Notes under the pieces: model-generated | What the model saw: the letters and a program-made list of their open reading frames with translations, nothing else | Database searches by the model: none | Told to the model about the DNA's origin: nothing | Source of the DNA: Stramonita haemastoma | Taxonomy: Eukaryota > Mollusca > Gastropoda > Neogastropoda > Muricidae | Direction of reading: 5' to 3' | DNA: 64,000 nucleotides | NCBI GenBank assembly: GCA_030674155.1 | Contig: CM060318.1 | Span: 67,511,988 to 67,575,987 of the forward strand | Translations under genes and position numbers: made by a program | Shown: positions 46,200 through 60,345 of the stretch, piece by piece | How the letters are laid out: each line of letters opens with the position of its first letter | Position numbering within the stretch: the first letter of the stretch is position 1

Positions 46200-46794
46200 A
46201 ACTGTTGTGTTTTTATAACAAAATCCCATAGCTGCTCTTACTGCTCGTTCTTTGGGTACTGTTTAGAGGAGGAGGGAAAATAGAACACGGGCAGAAGACC
46301 AACCATTGCACAACACACAAGGGAAATTGTTCACAAAGAGCCAGATTTTTGTTGTCGTTGTTGTGATTATATCAATGTCCCAGCGGAGATTTCCGATTTA
46401 GGGAAAACCCAGATTTTGGCACACGGCCGACATAAATAGAGGGTTTGATGATGAGTGACCTCAATACCTCCCGCTAATGGAGTTAAGACTGAATAAGAAG
46501 GATGAGGATGTGGAGGTGGGGGAGGAGGAGAAGGAAGAGGAGGATAGAGAAGACAACCACAACGCCAATGACGAGGAGAGAGAAGCAGCAGCAACAGAAG
46601 AAGAGGGATTTCAGACAGTTTGGGTGACACATTTCGTTGCTGATCCACAAGACCTTTACTGTCTACACAGATCTTTCAGTTGTCTATGCATGCAAGTCGT
46701 AAATGTCTTCTTTTTTTTTTTTAAAGCAATAGCAAAAAATCAAGGAAACAAACAAGAAGTTTGTTACTTTGAAACATGGCAAGAAAATCAATGA
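46200..46794. other. Intergenic, no gene seen
   Basis: A GAG/GGA-rich stretch at 46500-46600 gives an acidic frame (105 codons) with no family resemblance. cagcggagatttccgattta at 46382 recurs inverted at 52885-52907. Confidence 0.4.
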
Positions 46795-47225
46795 ATTAGG
46801 CCTCGATCTAGTGGTTAGTGTTGTGCTCGTGATCTGATGGCCCGGGTCTGAGCCACCTCGGAGGTGCCTATTGGAAGGGAATTTCCTCCAGGAGTTTATT
46901 GAGTACCGACTCCATTCCTCTGGAAGTCCTTTGAATGAGACTATAAACTAAGGTCTCGTGTGCAAACTCACGCAGAACATCTTTCGCACACATTTAAAAC
47001 CTATATCACTTTTTGGAAAAGTAGGCCATTGCGTGCTTGTAGGAATGGATGACAATTTTTTGTTTTAAAAAAACGCGTGCACACTAGTTTCGTGTTTAGA
47101 CATGATCCCCGAAGTCGGAACGCGGCTACCTGAATGGTGGATAAACAATCGCATAAGCAAAATCTCACCATTATGTGAACCTCACAGCTCGAGTCGAAGA
47201 ACGAAAAAAAAAAAGAAAAAAAAAA
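46795..47225 (+). mobile_element. SINE type B (A-like head and body, different tail)
   Basis: Body as type A (gagactataaactaaggtct), but the tail is gtgtttagacatgatccccg, aagtcggaacgcggctacct and atgtgaacctcacagctcga, ending in poly-A. Confidence 0.8.
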
Positions 47226-48700
<1,475 letters not shown>

Positions 48701-48704
48701 ACAT

Positions 48705-48709
48705 GCAGA

Positions 48710-48751
<42 letters not shown>

Positions 48752-48845
48752 GAGACAGACTTATAGTCCAAAGTAGACAGACTAGGTAGACAGACAGCCA
48801 CAAAAGTTTGCCCCTCCCCCACCCCCCCCCCCCCCCCCCCCCCCT
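48705..48845. repeat. (GACA)n then poly-C
   Basis: agacagac run to about 48760; C run of about 18-20 at 48825-48844. Confidence 0.88.
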
Positions 48846-49009
48846 TGTGTCCATGCTGATTTTCCACAGTAGAGGAATAATATGAAATATCTGCAGACGG
48901 ACGGAATGGAATATGGTGCACAGCTGAGATTGAAAGGCTGCCTGTCAGCTGGCCTGTCTGACACACAGACTGCACAGTCCCCTACACTGCACAACTGACA
49001 CCTTTCCTA

Positions 49010-49345
49010 TGTCTGACACACAGACTGCAGCAGTCCCTACACTCCATTCACACAAACTGACACACCACATGCACCTTTCCTATGTCTGACACACAGACTG
49101 CAGCAGTCCCTACACTACTGACACCTTTCCTATGTCTGACACACAGACTGCAGCAGTCTCTACACTGCACTATGACACCTTTCCTATGTCTGACACACAG
49201 ACTGCAACAGTCCCTACACTACACTACTGACACCTTTCCTATGTCTGACACACAGACTGCAGCAGTCCTACCACTACTGACACCTTTCCTATGTCTGACA
49301 CACAGACTGCAACAGTCTCTACACCTGCACCTACTAGACACCTTT
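49010..49345. repeat. ~50 bp minisatellite
   Basis: Six to seven copies of a unit containing ctatgtctgacacacagact, spacing about 45-55 bp. Confidence 0.85.
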
Positions 49346-49437
49346 CCTCTTATGTTGGCAGCTGGTATGTTTGTGGTGGTTGTGGGATCTTCTTGTTGGG
49401 TGTGTGTGTGGGGGTGCGTGGTGGTGCGTGCGTGGTG

Positions 49438-49439
<2 letters not shown>

Positions 49440-49497
<58 letters not shown>

Positions 49498-49530
49498 TCA
49501 AATCAAATCAAATCAAATCAAATCAAATTT
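49440..49530. repeat. (GT)n then (AATCA)n
   Basis: GT run to 49493 followed by seven caaat-type pentanucleotides, probably a SINE tail. Confidence 0.85.
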
Positions 49531-49832
49531 TTATTTCCAGATTGTACATTGAATAAGCATCGATTTGCTTTTTTCCATCAAGTCATCTATCTAAAGAAAA
49601 AAGAAAAAAAAAAAAAACAAAGCAGAAAATCCCTAGCAAACAATCAAACCAAAAAAAAAAAGAAAGAAAAGGGAAAAGCAAACAAACAAACAAACAAAAA
49701 CAACAACATGCATTTCACCAACATTATTTAACTAACATGATTTCGACAGCATTTAAAATGAAATATGCCTATAGATAATACAAGCAACAACAATAACATC
49801 AAAAACAACCAAAAGGGAAAAAATCCCACTCA

Positions 49833-50133
<301 letters not shown>

Positions 50134-50484
50134 GATGACACATTGCAACGTTTTACCAGCTTTTAGACTCAGAACCATTATCAGATTACTTTCCGAAAAA
50201 TTGTTTTCAAAAGGACTGAATCTGAGTTTTTAAAAAAGAGTGTTAACAGCATCCGCAATTTGGTTAAAGATTCTATCTGTGGTTAAAAAGTCCCCTGTTG
50301 TGTTTAAAGCCATTCTAATCAGATAAATGACTGAGGATTTATTGAACACGAGGCGTGCAATTTAGATCTTAAAGATGTAGAGCTCCTTCAAACGCTCTGC
50401 CTAAATTGACAACTATTTTCAAACACAACGATGACGACGACAACAACAACTGAAGACAATGATTACAGATGTAGATCTTCGTGT

Positions 50485-50890
50485 GACGGACGCTATAGCC
50501 GAGTGGTTAAGACCGTTTGACTTCAATCCGAATGGTTCATGAAGTCGTGGGTTCGAATCTAGGCGGTGTCTGGTAAATTAAGAATGGAGAAATTTAGTAT
50601 CCCCCAAGTCAACTTCAAGTGCAGACCCGCCAGTGCCTTAATTCTCCTCTGTGTGTAGTGTGTGTGTGTGTGTGTGTGTGCGGTCAGAAGATCAAATATG
50701 CACGTCCGTAATTCATGACAGCGTTTGGTGAGCTATGGAAACACAAACATAGGCAGTAGCCTCCTACATCCTCGAGGTTGGATTGCGACTGTCTTCACGG
50801 TGGGAAAAAAAACAACACCCAAAACAGGCCGCATTCGCAATATCTCCCCACTGGTGAACCTAGGAGCTCTAGCCGAGGAACGAAAAAGTA
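50485..50890 (+). mobile_element. SINE type E: different tRNA head, type B end
   Basis: Head tatagccgagtggttaagac (A-box) and gtgggttcgaatc (B-box) like a leucine/serine-type tRNA; middle gtctggtaaattaagaatgg; the end ggtgaacctaggagctctag is the same as in type B. Confidence 0.8.
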
Positions 50891-52177
50891 GATCTTGCGA
50901 TTGAGCTTGAAATTCAATCTCAGTGATCCACTATCATTTTATTTTTCTTTAACAGTGAACCATAGATGATGATGATGTTTGATGATAGATGATGATGTCA
51001 AACTGACTGAACATGAGATTTAAGCCATTACAATGTTTTCTCGAAACAGATAATCATTTTCAGAGACCATTGTAACCAAAATAGAAGCAGCAGTCACCCT
51101 TTAAGTACAGATTTGATTTTAAAGCCCTCCCCCCAGTTATGTCCCCTTTTTTTTAATGAGATGACGTGTTCATTACACGATCTGGTGTGTGTGCATTTGT
51201 GCGAGCGCGCGCGTGCACATGTGATTCAGTGCCACCCATCACAACTTAGCAGCACCATGATTGTTCATGTAATTCATTAATTGAAAGAAAAAGCTTACAA
51301 CTTCACATAATTATTTCTTCCTAAGCATTGAAAACAAAAGACCCTAGCAAAAAACAAACAAAATTGGTTTTATCTGAAAATTTTAGCCGTTGACTAGAGG
51401 GGAACATAAGGTCGGGGTTCGTTTTCACTTTAGTAAGTCCCTCCCCCTCCCCCCCCTTTTTCATGGTTTGTGGGTTAGAGCTCCGAGGTTCACGAATGGT
51501 GAGATTCTTTGTATGCAACTGTTTACCCACCCATCACTTCGGGGATGATGTCTAAACACGACACAAGTGTGTATGCATCTTATAATATATAAAAAAAATT
51601 GCCGTCAGTTCCTACCAGCACACTAAGAACCTACTCTCCTGAAATGCGGAACGGGTTTTGATGTGTGTGCAAGATGTTCTGTAAGTGTTGACACACCGGA
51701 CTTTGGTTTATAGTCTCATACGACTTTCTGGGAAATGGAGTCAGTAGTGATGTTAACTCCAGGGAAATAAACAAAACAAACAAACAACAAACAAACAAAA
51801 ACAACACCAAGGAAAAAACTGAATAAAGAGTCCAAACCGATTTGTTAAAAAATGGGTTGCAGACAGAACTAGCACAATAGAAAAAACAGCCCACTTTGGT
51901 GATGAAAACTGGACTGTTTAATCACAAAAAAAAGGATTTTAGACATAGAAACAGCATAACGGTCGAGACCGATTCTTCCTATTCCTCCTATCTTGCTGTA
52001 GGCTTTGTGAAGTGATTGCCATCCGATAAATGACACTTGGGGGGGGGGGGGGATTGAGGGAGGTGTGGTGTGCAGTAGAGGGGAAAGATGGCCGCCGTCA
52101 GATGGCTTTCCCTGGCTAAACACACAGGCTGCAACGCACCATTTGCCTGTGAATGCATGGTAGGAGGGATGCCTGAG

Positions 52178-52180
<3 letters not shown>
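50891..52180. other. Intergenic, no gene seen
   Basis: Apart from the SINE at 51465-51780, a G run at 52039-52052 and cgcgcgcg at 51205, nothing recognisable. Confidence 0.45.
51465..51780 (-). mobile_element. SINE type B, partial
   Basis: gttagagctccgaggttcac to tgatgttaactccaggg. Confidence 0.75.
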
Positions 52181-52267
<87 letters not shown>

Positions 52268-52328
52268 ACAAGCCTGTGCAAAGGCAAAATGTGTATGTAT
52301 ACTTGCATAGAGTATCAATAACAGAAAC

Positions 52329-52399
<71 letters not shown>

Positions 52400-52426
52400 C
52401 GACGACGACGACGACGACGACGACGA
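52180..52426. repeat. (GT)n, then (GAT)n and (GAC)n
   Basis: GT run 52181-52264, GAT run 52330-52399, GAC run 52400-52425. Confidence 0.93.
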
Positions 52427-52724
52427 TTGTAACGATGATAATGATGACGGTTATGATGACGCAACAATGACAACGATGACGAGGATGATAATAACTTGTC
52501 TTACAATGGAAAGAAACACGAATAACTATAAACAACAAATTCGACAACAACAACTAGGATAACGATAAATGTTAAATACACTGATTCTACTGAATAAAGG
52601 ATACTACTACTGACCATCCGTGCCTATTCTCAAGTCACCTCTGGCCCAGCAATCTGAGTATTTATTGAAAATGATAACAACTGACAATTGAACAACAACA
52701 ACAACAACAACGACAAAACAAAGA

Positions 52725-52830
52725 CAGAAGAAGAAGAAGAAGAAGAAGAAGAAGAAGAAGAAGAAGAAGAAGAAGAAGAAGAAGAGCAATAGCAACATAA
52801 ACAACAACAACAACAACAGCAGCAACAGCA
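52725..52830. repeat. (GAA)n and (CAA)n/(CAG)n
   Basis: About 20 GAA units then caacaa and cagcag runs. Poly-serine and poly-leucine frames here are repeat artefacts. Confidence 0.9.
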
Positions 52831-53099
52831 GCAGCAAGACAGCATAAAAAGCCAAACAAACGATGCCGTAGCTTCAGTCTCTAAATCAGAAATCTCCGCT
52901 GGGACGCCAATATCATCACAACAACAAAATTCAGTGGCGGGCATTTAGTTGGAGACTTAAGAGAAAATGCCGCACTTTTTCTGCTCAAAGTGATTCTCAT
53001 CAGATAAATGACTCAGGATTTATTGGTGTGTGGAATTAAACGGAGATTGGACAGATTTCTCAATGTCATTAACTGGTTAACCACCACCCCCCTTTTTTA

Positions 53100-53100
53100 A

Positions 53101-53173
<73 letters not shown>

Positions 53174-53176
53174 CCA
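53100..53176. repeat. (CA)n tract
   Basis: Near-perfect CA run. Confidence 0.9.
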
Positions 53177-53384
53177 CACACTTTTTCGTCCCAGAGCATA
53201 CAAACTACAACCTGCAGGCATATAGGCTACTAATAAGTTTATTATATTGTATGGTGTAGGATTCAGAACGTCATCTGCTGGTTTTTGTATGCAAGAAAAA
53301 CTGTACTACATAAAACAAATGCCAGGTATTTAACGGTAAACGGTAATGTCCCATGTTCTATGCTGTCGTTGGGGAGTGAGGGGT

Positions 53385-53545
53385 CAGGGACCCCCATCTT
53401 CTCTAAGGCCAGCATATTGAAGGTGGCGCCATCTCCTCTGTCTGGCTGCTTTTAGCTTTACATTCCATGTCCCGTAAAAGGGCAGGTACCCATTAACGGC
53501 TGGATGAACTGGGGGACTGTACTGAAGCCGAGGTGCACGAAGATA
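53385..53545 (-). mobile_element. Same SINE type, 3' part only, inverted
   Basis: Reverse complement shares gggtacctgcccttttacgg, the gcagaggagatggcgccacc block and the ctccccaa end with copy 1 (17320-17470). Confidence 0.6.
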
Positions 53546-53697
53546 ATTAGCTATGAACAGTAAACCTGAGAAAGATGGTGATGAACAACTCTGACCTGTA
53601 TTGATAGTTTTCCTAGCGTTCTTACATTGATGTTAACGGGGCTCTTACGTGATAGAGAAGGCAAAGATGTTACCCGTGCTTAATTAAATACATATCC

Positions 53698-53736
53698 GTG
53701 TGTGTGTGTTGTGTGTGTGTGTGTGTGTGTGTGTGG

Positions 53737-53780
<44 letters not shown>
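53698..53780. repeat. (GT)n tract
   Basis: GT run with two small breaks. Confidence 0.9.
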
Positions 53781-53783
<3 letters not shown>

Positions 53784-54214
53784 ACTTCGCTTTTACGTCT
53801 ATCCACTAAAAAAGTGACTTTAGACAGACGCGCACGCGCCCGCGAGTGTGTGTTGGGGGTGGATGGGCCGTTCCTTAACCGAGCTCCGAGTTCACCAATG
53901 TGTTTTATACGACCATACCCCCTCCCCCCCCCCCCCCCCCCCCCCCAGAAGTCTGTATAAAATAGCCTGACTGATGTTGCACCATTGATTGTTTGCGTTT
54001 CTGGTGTTTGTGTTTTATTTTTCACGTCAGGCCAGGGCCCCTGATCATAGCACAGATTTTCGTCTATCAGGATTTAGACGCCTATAAATGCACTACTCTA
54101 TTGTGGAACTTGTTAATTAAAACACCCTTATGTCTTCCCACGAGCGACTCAAAGACATGGCATGTAGCTAACAACTGAACTCTTTCTGAATGTCTGCCTG
54201 ATGATGAATACACC

Positions 54215-54640
54215 GAATTTTGTTTTTCGTTCCTCAGCTAGGTTCACCCGTTCCTCAGCTAGGTTTCTTTGCAAGGTTCACGAATAATGAGATTTTGTGT
54301 ATCCTACCGGTTTTTGTTTGGTTTGGTTTGGTTTGGGTTTTTTGCCTCCGTGAAGGTAGCCGCATTCCGATTTCGGGGATGTATGCTGGGTATGTTCGTG
54401 TTTCCTTAACCCATCAAACACTGACATGAATGACGGGCTCTTTAATGTTCATGCTTAATCTTCAGCATGTGTAATATACACGAAGGGAGTTAAAGCATTG
54501 GCAGGTCTGCACTTAAAGTTGACCTAGAGATCGCAAAAATTCCCTCCCTGAAGTCACCAAACGCATTTTTAAACTCCATGGACCCAAGGGATTGGAATTA
54601 GATGATCATAACTACTCAGCTATAGCGTACGTCCCCCCCA
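54215..54640 (-). mobile_element. SINE type E
   Basis: Tail gttcctcagctaggttcacc duplicated, then cattccgatttcggggatgt and head region catggacccaagggattgga. Confidence 0.72.
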
Positions 54641-54865
54641 AAAAAAAGTTTTAATATTATTTGTTGCCTTAGGGTCCTAAACATGATGTAAACTGATGAA
54701 GCGAAGTCAGGTGAAGTGTGTGTCTTCCAGTGCCTGTGGCTGAATAGGGAGCCAGGACGGGCTGCAGTGAACCAACAGGTTATCACTGTCTGCTACCTTC
54801 AGGGCTTCGAAACCGTGCCCTCACAGTACTTCAAATCACGAATGCGACTGAGCCATTCTGCTTCT

Positions 54866-54992
<127 letters not shown>

Positions 54993-55037
54993 AGCAAAAA
55001 ATGGAAACTTGTCCAGATTTGTTTTCCATGTAGTAAA

Positions 55038-55680
55038 AAGGAGACAAAGTGCGATTCTTTGAAGTCCTCTGGAGAAAAATTAATAAGAGTGGGTTTATTT
55101 TGTTTTGTTTTGTAGTTTAAAGATGAGTGGTATTTTGTATGTTAATAGTAAATAGATTTACTCATTTGATTTGATGTTTTGTAAAGGTGTTTGTTGCTTT
55201 GAGCTTTCTTGATATGCTACAAAGTACAGATTAAAATACTTCCACATAGCACAGATTGTAAATTTGTTCATTTTATATATCATATTTAGTTTCCTGACAG
55301 TCGATGTATTGTGGCTAAAGGCTAAAAAGTAGGCCTACATTAAAATCTTTGAGTTCTTAGTTCTTATCTCTCTCCTCCTCTTCCTCGTCCTCCTCCTCCT
55401 CGTCCTTTTCCTCTCCCTCCCCCCCCCCCCCCCCCCCCCCATCCCCTCTTATAAAGACGGTGAGATTAAAGCCATGAGGTGAATAGTGCGTGTCCCAGTG
55501 CCCCTGATATAGCTGCGATATGAAAATGGAGGGATAGAGGGACTGGCTGCAGTGAACCATGATATTATCACGCACTGAGCGTCTGCAGCCCTAGGCCATA
55601 ATGACAACACATGTATGGCCGTTGTAATTGAAGGTAATGTTATATTCCTTCTGTGTCTGTTTGGCTGTCTGGGCGTGCAC
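55038..55680. other. Intergenic, no gene seen
   Basis: AT-rich, with a CTC/CCT-rich tract and C run at 55370-55441. Confidence 0.45.
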
Positions 55681-55780
55681 ACAAACACAACACACACACA
55701 CACACACACCACGACACAACAACGCGCGCGCGGGCGCGAGGGGATGAGACGAGAGAAGAGAGAAGAGAAGAGAGAAGAGA

Positions 55781-55837
<57 letters not shown>
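55680..55837. repeat. (CA)n, (CG)n, then (GAGAA)n/(GA)n
   Basis: Short CA and CG runs then a purine-only tract of about 95 bases. Confidence 0.88.
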
Positions 55838-55839
<2 letters not shown>

Positions 55840-57834
55840 ACGTTTATATGATTTCGAATATGTCGGTATTGATTGTTTCATTAAAAGGATTCTATTTGAA
55901 TTCATAACATAGTATCAGGCGTGTGTTGGGCGTGAAAGGGATAAAAACCTGTGTTATTTCATGAATTTTATGACACTCAACTTTTTTCTCCACATAATTA
56001 TTTATGTCGACCCTTGTCAGAAGATTCTTAGAATAACACCTGCCTCATCACTTTCACACCCAAAAGAGATGAGGAAGCACACTTTCGTGCGGATATTTGG
56101 TCTGGCATTAATGCACACGTCCAGAAAGCCAGGGAGACTAAATTCGAATTTTGCCCATGCCTGACTTCTCATGTAAATTTTTCTCCAAGCCACGAGACCA
56201 TAAATAGTAGTTTGAACTGATCTAGTCTTTCAAAAAGAGAATAAAAACAAAGGTTCTTTGTGCAGCATCGCATCCAGAGGCCAATGCCCCCAGAAGATTC
56301 CACGACATCACAAAATGGGTTCCAGGCAATAGTCTGTAGAGAAAAAAGACTATTTTCGAGAAGAAAAAATGGCAGTAGATATAGTGACGCGTACTCCAGG
56401 GGGAGAAAACTATTTCCGGGCAGATAACTTCATCGTGACAATGAATAAATGCTCTCCAAATCTATACTTTTACCCAGTGCTATCAACAGGCAGCAGCTGC
56501 CAGGACCTGCTGAGATGCTACTATATTTAGTTCTTCGGACCCCCCCCCCCCCACCACCACCACCACCACTACTACCACAAACAACAGCAATAACAAACAC
56601 ACAATGCCATGCAAGGCACACTCTCCGCAATGCCAGGGCGAATTTAAATAGGATAGTTTTTTAAGAGGGAAGGAGGGGGGGGGGGGGGGTAGTTCGAGGT
56701 TTGTTGGCCTAGGGTAGGCAACAGAAGTAGTTTGAATTTTGCTCAGTGACTCTGCAGACGTGACTGTGCGCACGTTAAAACCTGTTCCACTTTTCGAAGA
56801 ACAGTAGGCCTTTGTGTGCCAGTGGGAACAGATAATATTTTTTATAAAACTGCATACACATGGGGGGGGGGGGGGGGGGGGGGGGAATAAGAATAAAGCA
56901 TATGAGTGTTTATTACATTATCCTCGAAACAAAAGAATGTAATGTAAATGGTACTGTCCTCTGGGTGTTACTTTACAATTAGGTGTTACCACTTACGTCA
57001 GTTTTTATATTACAAGTTCTATCGTTATTAGCTGGTTTTCATGGAGTGTTATGTTTAAGTAACCGGGGGTAGTCAACACTTTGGGAATCTGTTAAAGGGA
57101 GGTTAATGTCATTTGCTGCTGGTGGTCTGTGTGTGTTTGTGTGTGTGTGTGTGTGTGTCTGTGTCTGTGTCTGTGTGTGTGTTGGGGGATGAGTTAGATT
57201 CATTGGCATTCTTGTGAACGCGGTAACCTTGTTTGCTGTCAAAATCTATTTCTGTTAAAGTTCCTCACAGCACAGAAGCAGTAAGCTTTGTGGAGAGAAA
57301 CCCAAAAAAAAGGAAGAAGGGTGTAGATCTAATTGTGTTTTCTGTTTAGTCATGTGCTCATGGGTCTTCAATGAACCGTAGTATTACTGTCTGATATGCC
57401 TACCTCGACTGTTTCTGTTAATTTTTGTGATAGTTCTAAAAGTAGTCTCCCTTTCATCATATAATGATATAATGTACTGTTGCAGAATAGGTCCAAAGTT
57501 TTGTATTATATTCAAGCCTGTGTACAACATTTACCAGCAGCAACCAATAAATAAATAAGTAAATAAATAAATAAACACATAGATACAATGCTTCTTTTTT
57601 AATTTAAAAAAAATCAGTGTATGAGTTACACATGACTTTAACAGAACATCAATTTGTTCCTGCCAGCAAAAAAACCCACAAAAACATTGCATCCTTTTTA
57701 GATTAGATTTTCAATTTTCCCTGTCAGCAACTGCGATGTGATAGAATCAGATGCGTAATCTCAAGAGTACTGAATAGGGAATCCTTGTTTGCCTACTGCT
57801 ATTCTGAATGACATGAAAAATAACTGAGCATGCA

Positions 57835-57837
<3 letters not shown>
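55838..57837. other. Intergenic, no gene seen
   Basis: Contains a C run (56540-56551) with (CCA)n, a G run (56677-56690), the SINE piece at 56765 and a GT run near 57127-57182; no protein-like frame. Confidence 0.45.
56765..56945 (+). mobile_element. SINE type A 3' piece with poly-G insert
   Basis: cgttaaaacctgttccactt, then a G run of about 25 at 56862-56885 within the tail. Confidence 0.68.

Positions 57838-57903
<66 letters not shown>
57838..57903. repeat. (CT)n tract
   Basis: CT run with one break. Confidence 0.9.
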
Positions 57904-57910
<7 letters not shown>

Positions 57911-58327
57911 AGTTTCTTTTGCGTCCTTTTTATGTCTTCGTTGTATGCTACCTTGTTCACCAGTTTCAACTCAAAACGTAGACTTTTCCAGATTACAGAC
58001 ATTTTTCACTACTCTTACTTCCAAGCGGTCGTCTACAAATCGATCATCTAAGATACTGAATTGAAAGGAAAAGAACTAAATTGAGTACTACTTCCAGTTA
58101 CGGCAGATTGCGTGAAATGTTGGCAGCTCTTTCCGTGGAGAGAACGTGTCGCCCAAGGGCGACGCCACTCTTTTTTGTTTTTATATTCCTGTCTTCAAAT
58201 TGAGAAGACTGCACTTTTGTCGTTGCTGTTGTTGTTTATGCACTTTGAAAACACTTGAACCTATTCTTCATCTTTCAGTGACTACTGACGTTTTCACTTA
58301 ACTGTATATTGCAGCCGAAAACTGTTT

Positions 58328-58358
<31 letters not shown>

Positions 58359-58473
58359 CTTTCCTCTTCCTCCTCCTCCCTTAAGGCGGTAATGGATCGT
58401 CTTTTATCTTTATTACTGTGAGATTGCGCACAGGATGGGAACACGGCTCTCTTAATCCACTGCATGTGGCTCC

Positions 58474-58505
<32 letters not shown>

Positions 58506-58749
58506 TGTGTGTGTGGTGTGTGTTTTCAGCTCTCTCTTGTCTTTCTTGCCAGGCAATGCGTTGTCTCTGTGGCTGTGTTTATATCCTAGTCTGTCTGTCT
58601 GTCTGTCCTTTTCTTTCTACACACACACAACACACACACACACAAACACACAACACACACACACACACAAACACAATTGAGGGGCTATGGTGGGCACACA
58701 CACATACGCGCGCGCGCACGCACGCAAACACACATAAACCTTGAGGGGC
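57904..58749. other. Intergenic, no gene seen
   Basis: Apart from the poly-C at 58327 and GT/CA runs at 58476-58675, I see nothing. Confidence 0.45.
58327..58358. repeat. Poly-C run (~30)
   Basis: The longest pure C run seen in the window along with the one at 36741-36770. Confidence 0.85.
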
Positions 58750-58765
58750 TGAGAGAGAGAGAGAG

Positions 58766-58819
<54 letters not shown>

Positions 58820-58823
58820 ATAA

Positions 58824-58873
<50 letters not shown>

Positions 58874-58905
58874 GAGTAGAGAGAGAGAGAGAGAGAGAGA
58901 GGCTG
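58750..58905. repeat. (GA)n tract
   Basis: About 150 bases of GA with a few breaks. Confidence 0.92.
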
Positions 58906-59202
58906 TGTGATGGGGACACAGAGAGACAGCACGCAATGAAATTACAACTGGTTCCCTCCGGCACTGCAGCAGCCATATGCCTTCAGATAGGCTAGCCTAG
59001 CTGGCCACTGATGCTGCTGACATGGCCACCAGCCTCTCTTGCTGCTGCTGCTGCTAGGCCACACTCCACACATAACAGGCTTGAAAGGCTAGGTGATAGA
59101 TCTTTTTTCGATAATACGTTTTGTATCATGCCATGCTGTGCTGCTGTGATGAATAGTCTCAGTTTTGATTTCAGCTCTTTCTAACTTAGGTACAAATCTC
59201 TC

Positions 59203-59301
<99 letters not shown>

Positions 59302-59302
59302 G
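59203..59302. repeat. (CT)n tract
   Basis: CT run ending in agggagggag and a G run. Confidence 0.92.
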
Positions 59303-59574
59303 GGAGGGAGGGGGGGGGGTAGTTTGGTTTGGTTAGGTTGTGGTTGAGGTTCTCTTTGCTATTGTTTGGGGTTTTTGTTGTTGTTGTTAAGTTGTTTTCT
59401 TTCTGTTTGTTGGGGAGTGGGGGTGGGGAGTGTCAGGATAGAGTACTGTCTATCATATATGTGTCAAGTATATTTAAGTTTATGTAGTACTGATAAGGAA
59501 ATCAATATGATAGGTAATTGTCTTTCACACAGTGCAGTTCAAAAGAAAAGGAATTGTGTTCTTTGAAATATTTT

Positions 59575-59690
59575 TTCTTCTTCTTCATCGAACGCTCCGA
59601 CACCAATTATTGTTGTCTGTCATATGAGTGAAAATGCGTAGCACTGCAGTTAAGCACCTGACAAGTTAGGTCCCGCGCATCCGACTTCGA
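59575..59690. mobile_element. Type F repeat next to a LINE
   Basis: atcgaacgctccgacaccaa, catatgagtgaaaatgcgta, gcacctgacaagttaggtcc. Confidence 0.68.
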
Positions 59691-60345
59691 CATGGGAAAG
59701 AGGTGCCAGCGCCTGAACATCGGGCCAGAAGGCCACAAGGATGACGTTCTTCAGCTTGACAGATCTGCTCAAGTTGCCAGCTTGGAAATTTTTCTCCTGG
59801 AGTTAACATCAGTGCCGACTCCACTCTCCCCAAAAGTCCTTCGGATGAGACTTTAAACCGAGGCCCCGTGTGCGAACGCACGCAGAACATCTTGCGCACA
59901 CGTTAAATCCTGTTCCGCTTTTCGTAAGAGTAGGCCATCGTGTGCCGGTGGGAACAGATGACAATATTTACAAAAACTGCATACACACGGGGACCAGATG
60001 AAAAAAAGCACATGGTTGCTTATTCTGTTATCCTCGATATAAAAGAATAAATAAATAGATAAATAAAATAACCTTTAGCCTGCGAACAGGACACTAGCAG
60101 CTTCTACCCCATCTCCATCGCCTGAACAGATTCCACACTGACCAGTGCCCCTGTGGCACAGGCCCACAAACTCCCTCTCATATCCTGCAGTCCTGTTCTA
60201 TCTCCAACACTCTGAGACACCAGACGTGGTCTATCCCAGAAGAGCTTCAGGAAAAACTGTGGGGACTAGGGAGGGGGAGTCACTATGACCATCCAGACTT
60301 GACTAAAAACTTAGCATGGCCAGGTAACGACGAAGAATAGCGCCT
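59690..60345 (+). mobile_element. LINE 3' fragment split by a SINE
   Basis: KDDVLQLDRSAQVA ends at about 59778; after the SINE the frame resumes at 60067 with FSLRTGH, then CPCGTGPQTPSHILQSCSI, LRHQTW and a stop at the 60339 region. FRLRTGH...CPCG....HILQSC is a common C-terminal zinc-knuckle region of LINE ORF2. One in-frame stop follows FSLRTGH. Confidence 0.75.
59778..60066 (+). mobile_element. SINE type A inside a LINE
   Basis: gagttaacatcagtgccgac to the aaataaatagataaataaa tail; head missing. Sits within the LINE at 59690-60345. Confidence 0.8.

Noticed and set aside
46477..46794. Acidic 105-codon open frame
   Set aside because: Biased GAG/GAA composition, no family resemblance, no splice or start context that supports it.
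50502..50575. tRNA gene
   Set aside because: A-box and B-box are present, but the sequence continues into a SINE body and tail shared with other copies, so it is a SINE head. The same holds for 12690-12760 and 61945-62015.
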